Shown here: positions 1-7,947 of the stretch, piece by piece
Position numbering within the stretch: position 1 is the first letter of the stretch
Layout: each line of letters opens with the position of its first letter
Assembly: GCA_013141065.1 (NCBI GenBank)
Contig: JABFRR010000007.1
Location: forward strand, 177,240-241,239
Direction: 5' to 3'
Source of the DNA: Bacteriovoracaceae bacterium
GTDB taxonomy: Bacteria; Bdellovibrionota; Bacteriovoracia; Bacteriovoracales; Bacteriovoracaceae
DNA: 64,000 bases
Notes under the pieces: generated by a model
Seen by the model: the letters and a program-made list of their open reading frames with translations, nothing else
The model's database searches: none
Told to the model about the DNA's origin: nothing
Translations under genes and position numbers: made by a program

Positions 1-2
1 AA

Positions 3-482
3 ATGTTGTTAGTAGTGTGTGTCTTGATCAATGTAGCTTATGCAAATAATGTAACTCAAGTTGTTAAATCAAACGATGAAAATCCAAAAGTTTCCGTTAT
101 TCCTCAAGAATTACTTTCTCTTTTAGTTGATAATGGAATTAAGCAAATCGAAATTAAACCCGGTATTTACGTAGCACAGATGAATAATTTACGTTGTGAT
201 AGTTTACGAAAAGATGCTCACTTTCCTGATTCAAGTGAAGGTGGACTAACATTTATTAAATGTTTCCAAGATGCAGAGATTGAAAGAAATGGAAAAGGAG
301 ATCTTTTAATTGAAGGACGTATGCTCGCTCAAATATTGAATTCAGTTGAATCAAACACAGGAATGACTATCTGGGATTGTTCAATGGGGGGAAGATGCAC
401 GGCTTTTGTTTCAGAGATAAAATGTTCGGTTGATTTAAATCAAGACTCTCTTTCAGACGCTTTTGTGTGTGAATTAAAATAA
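3..482 (+). CDS. Secreted protein of unknown function, possibly 5'-truncated by the window edge
   Basis: The protein is 159 residues from the first visible ATG. It opens with a short hydrophobic stretch (MLLVVCVLINVAYA) that reads as the end of a signal peptide, with likely cleavage before NN. The ATG lies two bases from the window edge, so the true start may be outside and the signal peptide longer. The mature part has five cysteines, which suggests a disulfide-bonded periplasmic or exported protein. I recognise no family. It converges on the M24 gene and overlaps its end by 9 bp. Confidence 0.6.
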   Translation: MLLVVCVLINVAYANNVTQVVKSNDENPKVSVIPQELLSLLVDNGIKQIEIKPGIYVAQMNNLRCDSLRKDAHFPDSSEGGLTFIKCFQDAEIERNGKGDLLIEGRMLAQILNSVESNTGMTIWDCSMGGRCTAFVSEIKCSVDLNQDSLSDAFVCELK

Positions 483-1124
483 AATATCTTCAAAGAATGC
501 CCCACGACCAAGCTTCTCATTTATAAGATGAATTTCCAGCACCCATAATTTGGGTGTTGGACTAAAATCAATCTCTCCCAACTTCTCTCTCGAATAGAGA
601 GCATGAGGAAAGTCTCCCAATCTATGTCCATACATATTTGTATTGAGCTTTAATCCTAATTTATGGGCTTCACTTTCTGCAAATTGATAAAGTTCAATTC
701 CAGTTAGTTTTTTTTCAAACCATGCTTTTTTTGTCAGTTGAAAAATAAGTTCTGGGGCCTGTGCCAATTCATGAAATGAAGGATTATTTCCGATAGCGAA
801 GCTCTGGCCATAATCACCCTCATGCTCAAAAAAAACGGGGCCGATATCAAAAAAGAACAAATCATTTTCTTGTAGGGTGTAATCCTGGGACTCGTCTCGA
901 AAACTTTTAGTGGTGTTGGGTCCCATACGAAGTTTAGTAGGGTGCCATTTCTTTTCAACTTGAGAGTCAAAAAGAAATTTCTCAAACAACGCATGTGTTT
1001 CTTTTTCCTTCATGCTGGGAAGTATTTTTTTGGAAAATTCTAAGACAATCTTTTTAGTTTTTTCTTGAGCGTTTAAATAATGATTGAGATTAAATTTCTC
1101 ACCACACATTTCTACTTGATTCAT
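474..1124 (-). CDS. M24 family metallopeptidase-like protein (aminopeptidase P/MetAP fold)
   Basis: This 216-residue protein keeps the five metal ligands of the pita-bread M24 fold: D93 (in FFFDIGP), D104 (in HEGDYGQSF), H167 (in YGHRLGDFPH), E197 (in WVLEIHL) and E212 (in FFEDILF). Family members use two metal ions to remove N-terminal residues or cleave Xaa-Pro bonds. It lacks the N-terminal creatinase-like domain of aminopeptidase P and is close to methionine aminopeptidase in size. Substrate cannot be told from sequence. Its start overlaps the stop of the upstream 97-residue gene by 4 bp (ATGA type), so the two are probably translationally coupled. Confidence 0.75.
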   Translation of the reverse strand: MNQVEMCGEKFNLNHYLNAQEKTKKIVLEFSKKILPSMKEKETHALFEKFLFDSQVEKKWHPTKLRMGPNTTKSFRDESQDYTLQENDLFFFDIGPVFFEHEGDYGQSFAIGNNPSFHELAQAPELIFQLTKKAWFEKKLTGIELYQFAESEAHKLGLKLNTNMYGHRLGDFPHALYSREKLGEIDFSPTPKLWVLEIHLINEKLGRGAFFEDILF

Positions 1125-1414
1125 TTGGCGTTATTTGGAGGGCACACACTGCAACCATAATCTGATTCATCATTTGGATCATTATGTTCGTCTATTTCTG
1201 CTTGGAGAGAGTCTTTATAACTGTCAACATCTCCATCACTAGCGCCAAGGGACCTGATTAAGGTCTCTGCGAGTCCTGGAGATTTTATTTCTATATCAAG
1301 GCCAGCCTCTTCCATTTGTTGAGCAAACGAATAAGCAGCTTCCATATTTTCAATAGATGTTTCGAATAAAACGGCTTTCGAAATTGAGTCGATGACTTTA
1401 ACTGTATTTGACAT
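1121..1414 (-). CDS. Small acidic protein of unknown function
   Basis: The 97-residue product has no signal peptide or membrane segment. It has an acidic C-terminal half ending in a CSVC pair (YGCSVCPPNNAK), which could bind metal. An AGGT sequence lies just before the ATG. The gene is upstream of and coupled to the M24-like peptidase gene. I do not recognise a family; a substrate or accessory role for the peptidase would be a guess. Confidence 0.6.
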   Translation of the reverse strand: MSNTVKVIDSISKAVLFETSIENMEAAYSFAQQMEEAGLDIEIKSPGLAETLIRSLGASDGDVDSYKDSLQAEIDEHNDPNDESDYGCSVCPPNNAK

Positions 1415-1442
1415 TTACCTACACTAACAAGAGAATGCTTCC

Positions 1443-1778
1443 ATGGTAAAGAGAGTTTTTTATATCGAAAAAGAAAAGTTTTTGCGATCGATGGTCGAGC
1501 TTGCTTTGAAGGCCAAGAAGGCTGAGATTTACACGGTTGACACCTTGAGCGAAAATTTTTATCTCATTGATGACTTAAAGCCTCAGCTGGTTCTTTTTGA
1601 TCTGGATGCCACACCGCAAGATTTAGAGAGACTTTACTTGTATCACGATCGCTTAAAACTCATCGCCACGGGGCCAAGCGAATTAATGAGTACGCTCGAC
1701 CCTAGAGTCAGCGGTTTCATTCCCAAACCGATAGTTGCCCATAATTTGGCCGAAAGAATTCTTAGTTTAATTGACTGA
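1443..1778 (+). CDS. Stand-alone receiver-like protein (degenerate response regulator)
   Basis: At 111 residues this has the size of a single CheY-type receiver domain. The candidate phosphoacceptor is D53 (with D55 close by) in LVLFDLDA, the conserved lysine is K95 in GFIPKPI, and T76 sits where the switch Thr is expected. The N-terminal acidic pocket is reduced to E9 (FYIEKE), so phosphorylation may be weak or absent. No output domain is attached and no histidine kinase gene is adjacent. It is divergent from the 97-residue gene. Confidence 0.6.
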   Translation: MVKRVFYIEKEKFLRSMVELALKAKKAEIYTVDTLSENFYLIDDLKPQLVLFDLDATPQDLERLYLYHDRLKLIATGPSELMSTLDPRVSGFIPKPIVAHNLAERILSLID

Positions 1779-1819
1779 AATACTTTTTAGAGCACTTTTG
1801 ACCATGTCACTTTATTGTT

Positions 1820-1848
1820 TTGAACCCGGGAGCGTATGCTCTTAAAAT
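1820..1848 (+). promoter_or_regulatory. Sigma70-type promoter of the LuxC/LuxE operon
   Basis: A -35 TTGAAC (1820-1825), a 17-bp spacer and a -10 TAAAAT (1843-1848) lie immediately before the MFS start at 1855. The predicted transcription start falls on or next to the ATG, so the message may be leaderless. The spacer holds a quasi-palindrome, GAGCGTATGCTC (1831-1842 region), which could be an operator. Confidence 0.55.
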
Positions 1849-1854
1849 AGATAC

Positions 1855-3066
1855 ATGGAAACAACTACAATTAGCCTTTTGAAAGACAAAAATGCCTTGC
1901 TCGTTTTTAGTTCACAACTTATTTCTACTGTTTGTGACAAGATGATGTCCATCGGGCTTGTTTGGTATCTCACCACAAAATATTCCATTAATATTGTCCC
2001 TTGGTTTTTAGCAGTAAGTTTTTTGCCTCATTTATTTATGTCGTTTTATTCATCTAAGATAATTAATAAAATTGGTGTACTGAAAACAGTGATTCAAAGT
2101 GAGTTTATTAGAGGATTTATTTTATTAATCCTTTTTGGCACACTTTATTTTATCCCTGAAAAGAGTAGTGAATTTCTTTATGCACTTTTCCTCTCTTGTT
2201 TCTTAGTAGGAATTGCCTCAAGCTTATTTAATCCGGCGGTTTTATCATTACCACCAAGATTGGTTTCTGAGGAAAATGTACCAGGCTTAAATGCACTCTT
2301 AGATACCAGTTTTTCATTGTCAAATATTTTAGGAGCTGCATGCTCAATTTTTTTATTAAATATTTTTGATATAAAGATTTTAGTTTTGATTAATGCCTTA
2401 AGTTTTATCGTGGCGGGAATTTTACAATCAGGTGTTACCGAGGAAAAAGTTAGTTCTTCTGAGATATTGGATCACTCACAAATAGGGCCAATGATTGTAT
2501 TGAAAAAATATCCATTAATAAAAAGATTACTTATTAGTTTTCTTTTTATCAACGTGGTTTTCACTCCAATTTTAGTGATGATTCCTTGGTATGTTGAAAA
2601 TATCTACAAAGGAAATGGAAGTGATCTTGCCTTGATCGAAGGATCAATGGGAGTAGGAGCATTTTTAGTTGGAATCGTTTTGTCTTTAAATGCTTTCATT
2701 GTAAGTGATAAAAAGAGAATTAGTACAATTGCCATTGTATGTTTTTTATTTGGTTTATTCTTTTTATTTTTTTCATTTTCAAAAACAACTTTTATGGCCT
2801 CTTTAATTTTGCTTTTTATTGGGATGCTGAGTACTTATTTAAATGTTCAAGTCTTGACATATTTTCAAACGTCATTGGCGCCTGAAGAAGTCCCCGTAAT
2901 TATGGTTGCAGTCAATATCATTTCTACTGCTTCAATGCCATTATCCTTTGCCTTGTCGGGACTGCTTTTTCCCGTTGTCAATATTCCGACCTTTGCAATG
3001 TACTGTGGAATTTTGACAATGATTATTGCACTGTTTATGCCGCGCTTTTTACGAGAAAATAACTAA
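1855..3066 (+). CDS. MFS transporter (DHA3-like exporter), first gene of the LuxC/LuxE operon
   Basis: The 403-residue protein is hydrophobic throughout with about 12 predicted membrane segments. It has the layout of DHA3-type MFS exporters (enterobactin-exporter and macrolide-efflux relatives). There is no Shine-Dalgarno sequence before the ATG and the promoter -10 lies only 6 bp upstream, consistent with a leaderless start. The next gene begins 10 bp downstream. Its place at the head of an acyl-activation operon suggests export of the pathway product; that role is inferred from context. Confidence 0.8.
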   Translation: METTTISLLKDKNALLVFSSQLISTVCDKMMSIGLVWYLTTKYSINIVPWFLAVSFLPHLFMSFYSSKIINKIGVLKTVIQSEFIRGFILLILFGTLYFIPEKSSEFLYALFLSCFLVGIASSLFNPAVLSLPPRLVSEENVPGLNALLDTSFSLSNILGAACSIFLLNIFDIKILVLINALSFIVAGILQSGVTEEKVSSSEILDHSQIGPMIVLKKYPLIKRLLISFLFINVVFTPILVMIPWYVENIYKGNGSDLALIEGSMGVGAFLVGIVLSLNAFIVSDKKRISTIAIVCFLFGLFFLFFSFSKTTFMASLILLFIGMLSTYLNVQVLTYFQTSLAPEEVPVIMVAVNIISTASMPLSFALSGLLFPVVNIPTFAMYCGILTMIIALFMPRFLRENN

Positions 3067-3076
3067 TGGAGAGTTT

Positions 3077-4249
3077 ATGAAATTTGGTGATAATGGATTA
3101 ATTAAAGCGGCAAACGTCACAAATGTTGACGAGATCATAAAGCTCTATCGAATAGTTTATGGAAAAAAATATCCAATTTCCTATGGAACAAATCCAGACT
3201 TATTAAAAACTGCAATTTTAGACAGCAAAACTCATCTGGTATTAACAGCCCACGATACGAAAGATAATGTTATTACAGGCGCATTAATTGTTGAAATTGA
3301 CACTGATAATAAAATTGGAAAATTAGTTGGACTTGTGGTTCATCCGACCTATCAAAAAAATAAAATCGGACATCATTTGGTTGTTTATGCTGGTGTTCAC
3401 TTTTTGGAAAAAGGTCAAGAAATTAACTCTCTCTATGCAACGACCCGGACAGTCACCGTTGGGCCTCAAAAAGTTTTTATTAAAAATAATTACTTACCAT
3501 TGGGAATATTTCCCAATGCTCATCGATTAAGTCAATATGAAACAGTAACTTTGTTTGCAAAATTTAGAGAAGGCTTATTAGAAAAAAGGGTACCGGCCCA
3601 TCATATGACAGCTTCTTTGGAGCCAATGTATAATATTTTAAAAAATATTGCACCAAAGCTTTCGATCCCCGAAATAATGGACCCAGCAGAAAAAGTTATT
3701 GAATTCACTCCGGAGCAAGAAGCATGGGACTTTGAAATTATAAGAGCACCTGATTATGTTTATCGAAAGTTTTTAGAAACTTTCCCTGATCCAAGAGATC
3801 GTTTTTTTCCTTTTCATACGCCTAATATGCTTATCGCAGATAAAAAAGGAAGGATGGAAATCTTCGCTTACTTAAGTAAGCGGGATGGTTACTGCACATT
3901 AATTAAGGCGACAAAACCAATATCTGAACTCAGTTCCAGCTTAACTAGTTTGTACATGCAGCTCGATGATATAGGTGTGTCTTATATTGAAGTTCTAATC
4001 AATGTAAAACTGACTTCATTTATTGAGCCTCTTTTGGCAGGTCAATTTGTTCCATCGGCACTGTATCCGGCAATGCGAGAAACGAATGGTGTGTATGAAG
4101 ACTATATAGTTTTAAGTAGGACAATGGAGCCACTCAATTTTCGAGGTATGGCGATTATTGCACAGTTCAAGCCTTTTATTGATCAGTATGTTGATACATG
4201 GAAAAAAGTCAATTTAGACTCGATTGAGGTCATCTATGAAAACAAATAA
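3077..4249 (+). CDS. GNAT-family N-acyltransferase with a C-terminal extension
   Basis: I chose the ATG at 3077, which follows GGAG at a good distance; an in-frame start at 3026 would overlap the MFS gene. The product is 390 residues. Roughly residues 1-170 form a GNAT domain with the acyl-CoA binding stretch VHPTYQKNKIGHHLV. The C-terminal 200 residues are not assigned to a family. GNAT enzymes move an acyl group from acyl-CoA to an amine. Its place between an exporter and LuxE/LuxC-type enzymes suggests acylation of an amine in the same pathway. A second GNAT-like protein of similar length (386 aa) occurs at 27840-29000. Confidence 0.75.
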   Translation: MKFGDNGLIKAANVTNVDEIIKLYRIVYGKKYPISYGTNPDLLKTAILDSKTHLVLTAHDTKDNVITGALIVEIDTDNKIGKLVGLVVHPTYQKNKIGHHLVVYAGVHFLEKGQEINSLYATTRTVTVGPQKVFIKNNYLPLGIFPNAHRLSQYETVTLFAKFREGLLEKRVPAHHMTASLEPMYNILKNIAPKLSIPEIMDPAEKVIEFTPEQEAWDFEIIRAPDYVYRKFLETFPDPRDRFFPFHTPNMLIADKKGRMEIFAYLSKRDGYCTLIKATKPISELSSSLTSLYMQLDDIGVSYIEVLINVKLTSFIEPLLAGQFVPSALYPAMRETNGVYEDYIVLSRTMEPLNFRGMAIIAQFKPFIDQYVDTWKKVNLDSIEVIYENK

Positions 4250-5405
4250 TAAAATAAAGATAAATGATGAAGAAAAACTCTCACATGTAAAACAACATTG
4301 CGAGAAACAAGACCCCTATGAAGGATTTAATGAAAGTGATGCTTCATTTGTTGAGGCCATGAAAGAAGTGGCATTGTGGCATATAAGTAAAAATGACTTT
4401 TATAAAAACTTAGCCATTTCTCAGAATTTTAATTCAGCCGAAATAAACACAATTCAAGATTGCTTAAAAATTCCTCATCTCTGGGCGCATTTTTTTAAAG
4501 GGCATGAAATTCTTTCAATTCCTAGAAGTGAAGTTTTTTTACACTTAACTTCGTCGGGGACGACTGGACAAAAATCCCAAATATTCTTTGATGAATGGAC
4601 CATTAAAATTGCTCAGCAAATGGTGGATTTAATTTTTGAAAAGTATAATTGGATAACACCTGATCAAAAATGCAATTATATTCTATTTAGCTATGAAACT
4701 GAATCGAGCTCAAAATTAGGAACTGCTTATACAGACAATTTTTTATGTAAATATGCACCCGTAAACGAAGTTTTTACAACACTTAAACTTACTGGTGATG
4801 GTGGACATGAGTTTGATTGTTTTGGAACGATAGAAGCATTTAAGAGATTTGCAGAGCAAGGTTTGCCAGTGAGACTTTTTGGATTTCCTGCCTTTTTTTA
4901 TTTTGCTCTCGAACGCATGAAAAAATTGGGAATAGCTCCATTAAAATTTCATAAAGATTCTTTGGTGTTTTTAGGTGGTGGTTGGAAAGGAAACGCAGAC
5001 AAACAAATTGAAAAGCAGGATCTATATAGCTTAGCCGAAGAAATGCTTGGAATTCCCAATGAACGACTTCGCGACGGATTTGGCTCCGTTGAGCATTGTG
5101 TGCCATATGTTGAATGCAGTCATCATGAGTTTCATGTGCCAGTTTATTCACGCGTCTTTATTCGTGATGTAGAAACCTTGAAACCACTGGCCATGAATGA
5201 AAAGGGATTCCTGCACTTTGTCTCGCCTTATATCACAAGTATGCCGGCGCACTCGGTTATCATGGGTGACATGGCCTCGCTCCACGATAATTGCCAATGT
5301 GGATTAAAGACTCCCTATTTTAAAATACATGGACGTGCAGGACTTTCAAAAAATAAAAGTTGTGCTCTTGCTGCATCAGAACTGTTAAAAGGAAAATCAT
5401 CATGA
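4236..5405 (+). CDS. LuxE-like acyl-protein synthetase
   Basis: The ATG at 4236 has GAGGT five bases upstream and overlaps the GNAT gene end; a TTG at 4224 is less likely. The 389-residue product matches the LuxE family. The adenylate-binding loop LTSSGTTGQKS is near residues 104-114. The C-terminus has a CQCG pair followed by GRAG and C376 (KSCALAASELL), matching the acyl-accepting cysteine region of LuxE. LuxE activates a fatty acid as acyl-AMP, takes it onto its own cysteine and passes it to the LuxC reductase. The ATGA overlap with the LuxC-like gene supports a working pair. No luxAB genes are present, so light production is not implied. Confidence 0.8.
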   Translation: MKTNNKIKINDEEKLSHVKQHCEKQDPYEGFNESDASFVEAMKEVALWHISKNDFYKNLAISQNFNSAEINTIQDCLKIPHLWAHFFKGHEILSIPRSEVFLHLTSSGTTGQKSQIFFDEWTIKIAQQMVDLIFEKYNWITPDQKCNYILFSYETESSSKLGTAYTDNFLCKYAPVNEVFTTLKLTGDGGHEFDCFGTIEAFKRFAEQGLPVRLFGFPAFFYFALERMKKLGIAPLKFHKDSLVFLGGGWKGNADKQIEKQDLYSLAEEMLGIPNERLRDGFGSVEHCVPYVECSHHEFHVPVYSRVFIRDVETLKPLAMNEKGFLHFVSPYITSMPAHSVIMGDMASLHDNCQCGLKTPYFKIHGRAGLSKNKSCALAASELLKGKSS

Positions 5406-7936
5406 GTTTGGTTAATTTATGGCAAGGTAAGCTATTGAGTAATGATGAATTTATATCTCAATTAGATTCAAAAATTTCAGATGCAACGTTTTGGGCAAAA
5501 CCACCATTATCCCACTATGTTTTGTTTGATGTAATCACCAAAATGCAAAATCTGCTTATGAATAAAGGGGATTTTTATCAAGCCTTGGTAAGTGATCTCA
5601 AAAGCCGAGATGACATTAGTTCTGATGAAATTCAGTATTCAATGGACGGACTTATTGAATTTTTGAGTATCGATCAATTAAGAGTGAAACTTAAACGTGA
5701 ATTAGGAAGTGAGTTTCCATTTGAATTAAAAAGACAAAATGCAAGAGAAGATCATTTTGAGGCATGGTACCCATTAGGAACTTTAGTTCATATTACTCCT
5801 AACAATAGTCCACTGCTTGGAGTATTAGGGGTGTTAGAAGGCTTATTAAGTGGCAACGTTAATATTTTAAAACTTGCTAGAAAAGACAGCAGTTTTGCCA
5901 GTTTGTTTTATAATGAACTTTGTAAGCTTGATTCAAGCAATACGCTAAAAGATTATGTCTATATTGCCAAAGTAAGTTCGAAAGAAAAAAGTTATTTAAA
6001 GAAGATCCTGTCGTTAGCTGACGTTGTCTCTGCTTGGGGTGGAGAAGAAAGTGTGCAAAGTGTAAGAGAAATTACTCCAAAAGGTGTAAGAGTTGTCGAA
6101 TGGGGACACAAAATTTCTTTTGGTTATGTGACACAAAAAATGTCAACGAATGAAAAGGTTTTTTTAGATCTGGCCTATGAAATTTGCTTGAACGAGCAAA
6201 TGGCATGCTCTAGCCCACAATGCATATTTCTTGAAGATGCTACAGTTCTAAATTTAAGAGAATTTGCAAAACATCTGGGAGCTGCGCTAAAAACCGTGTC
6301 AGCTAAAACCAAGCGCGTCTTACCAGGGCTTCAGGAGTCAGCTGAATTAATGGTTACTAAAGAGCAAGTGAGACTTAGTTCAATCTTGGGTGAATCGGAA
6401 TTAATAGAATCAAAAAATAATGATTGGAGAATCTATTTAGATTTGTCACCAACCTTAAACTCTTCACCACTTTTTCGCACGATCTGGCTAAAACCCATGC
6501 CAAGACAAAAACTCATTAATCACTTGAGACCTCTAAAAACATATTTGCAAACAGCCGGCATCGCAGCTCATGGATCAGAAGTTGAAGAGCTTTGCAGAGA
6601 CTTATTTATGTCTGGAGTTCAAAGAGTGCGGGCGGTTGGTGAGATGACTGATAGCTATATCGGTGAGCCTCATGATGGAGTCTATGCATTAGAGAGGTAT
6701 TGTCAGAGAATTAATTTCCATGACTCTAAGGGCGACTCAAAAACTAAAATGATGAATAAAAAAAGTTCTTTTGAAGATCAAAAGACTATTCAGTTACAAA
6801 GAACTAACAAAATAATGGAAAAATCAGATTTCCAAAATCAAAAGATCGAAAGTAAATATTCAGATCTCTTTTTTTACAGCGGGGGAAGTTCAGGAGAACC
6901 AAAACTTTCAGTTTTCACTTATGAAGATTATCACCGCCAAATGGAATTAGCAGCAGAAGGGCTTTTTGCTGCAGGTTTGGATCCGGCCCTTGATCGTTGT
7001 ATGAATCTCTTTTATGCGGGTTCTTTATATGGGGGATTTACTAGTTTTTTCACAATACTAGAAAAGCTTCATGCCGTTAATTTTCCAATGGGTGCAAGCA
7101 CAGATTTCAAGATGGTTGGAAAAACGATTGTTGATAATGGCGTGAATACACTTTTAGGAATGCCTTCATATTTACTTCAGCTTTTTAATGAAAATTCAGA
7201 CCTTTTTAAGTCTCATCATGTAATTAAAAAGATTTTTTACGGTGGAGAACATTTTAGTGAAGCCCAGAAAAATCGCTTAAAAAATGTTTTTGGCGTAGAG
7301 ATAATTAGATCTGCAAGTTACGGATCAGTTGATGCTGGCCCTTTAGGATTTCAGTGTGAGTTTGCAACAGGTGGAATTCATCATCTTCATGAAAAACTTC
7401 ATGACTTAGAAGTGGTTGATCTTGAAGTCGACAAAGCTGTTAATCAAGGTGAAGTTGGTCGGTTTTTATTCAGCTCTAAAGTTCGTCACGGACAAAAAAT
7501 TGAAAGGTACGCAATTGGAGATGTTGGAAGAATTCTCGAGGGAGCTTGCCCCTGTGGAAGATCAGGAAAACGCTTTGAACTTTTAGGAAGGCACGGCGAT
7601 GTTTTTAGAATCGGAACAACGTTTTTGAGTTATCAAAAATTTCAAAAAGTCTTATTAGATAAATATGATTTTTCTGGTGCAGTGCAGATTCATTTATACA
7701 GTGGAGATGGAGTTAAGCGTGAAAAAGTTCTCTTACTTATTGAAAATGTTTTTACAGAAAAATATTCAAATGAAGATTTAGTAAATGAAATCATTGCCAA
7801 CTATATCGATTTAAAAACAGTTGTTATAGATGATAAAGTTCTGACTTTTGAAGTTGATATATGTAAGAGAGAAAAACTTACTTATAGTCCGACAACTGGA
7901 AAACTAAAAAGTGTTATCGATCATAGAACGACTTAA
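5402..7936 (+). CDS. LuxC-like acyl reductase fused to a PaaK-like adenylate-forming domain
   Basis: The ATG at 5402 follows AAAAGGA and gives 844 residues. Residues 1 to about 445 match the LuxC/aldehyde-dehydrogenase-like acyl reductase family: a nucleotide-binding stretch HITPNNSPLLGVLG with SGNVNILKLARK, and catalytic C269 in QMACSSPQC. A polar, lysine-rich linker (about 446-488) follows. Residues about 490-844 are a phenylacetate-CoA-ligase-like domain with the phosphate-binding loop YSGGSSGEPK (Y492 onward), a CPCG motif and the C-terminal lysine motif TGKLKSVIDHR. LuxC reduces an enzyme-bound or thioester acyl group to an aldehyde with NADPH. Fusion to an adenylating domain suggests substrate channelling. 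In lux operons luxC is a separate gene of about 480 codons. Confidence 0.82.
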   Translation: MSLVNLWQGKLLSNDEFISQLDSKISDATFWAKPPLSHYVLFDVITKMQNLLMNKGDFYQALVSDLKSRDDISSDEIQYSMDGLIEFLSIDQLRVKLKRELGSEFPFELKRQNAREDHFEAWYPLGTLVHITPNNSPLLGVLGVLEGLLSGNVNILKLARKDSSFASLFYNELCKLDSSNTLKDYVYIAKVSSKEKSYLKKILSLADVVSAWGGEESVQSVREITPKGVRVVEWGHKISFGYVTQKMSTNEKVFLDLAYEICLNEQMACSSPQCIFLEDATVLNLREFAKHLGAALKTVSAKTKRVLPGLQESAELMVTKEQVRLSSILGESELIESKNNDWRIYLDLSPTLNSSPLFRTIWLKPMPRQKLINHLRPLKTYLQTAGIAAHGSEVEELCRDLFMSGVQRVRAVGEMTDSYIGEPHDGVYALERYCQRINFHDSKGDSKTKMMNKKSSFEDQKTIQLQRTNKIMEKSDFQNQKIESKYSDLFFYSGGSSGEPKLSVFTYEDYHRQMELAAEGLFAAGLDPALDRCMNLFYAGSLYGGFTSFFTILEKLHAVNFPMGASTDFKMVGKTIVDNGVNTLLGMPSYLLQLFNENSDLFKSHHVIKKIFYGGEHFSEAQKNRLKNVFGVEIIRSASYGSVDAGPLGFQCEFATGGIHHLHEKLHDLEVVDLEVDKAVNQGEVGRFLFSSKVRHGQKIERYAIGDVGRILEGACPCGRSGKRFELLGRHGDVFRIGTTFLSYQKFQKVLLDKYDFSGAVQIHLYSGDGVKREKVLLLIENVFTEKYSNEDLVNEIIANYIDLKTVVIDDKVLTFEVDICKREKLTYSPTTGKLKSVIDHRTT

Positions 7937-7947
7937 AAAGGATGATT

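Noticed and set aside
734..994. Minus-strand reading frame inside the M24-like gene
   Set aside because: It lies wholly within the M24 gene in another frame, while the M24 frame contains all five metal ligands.
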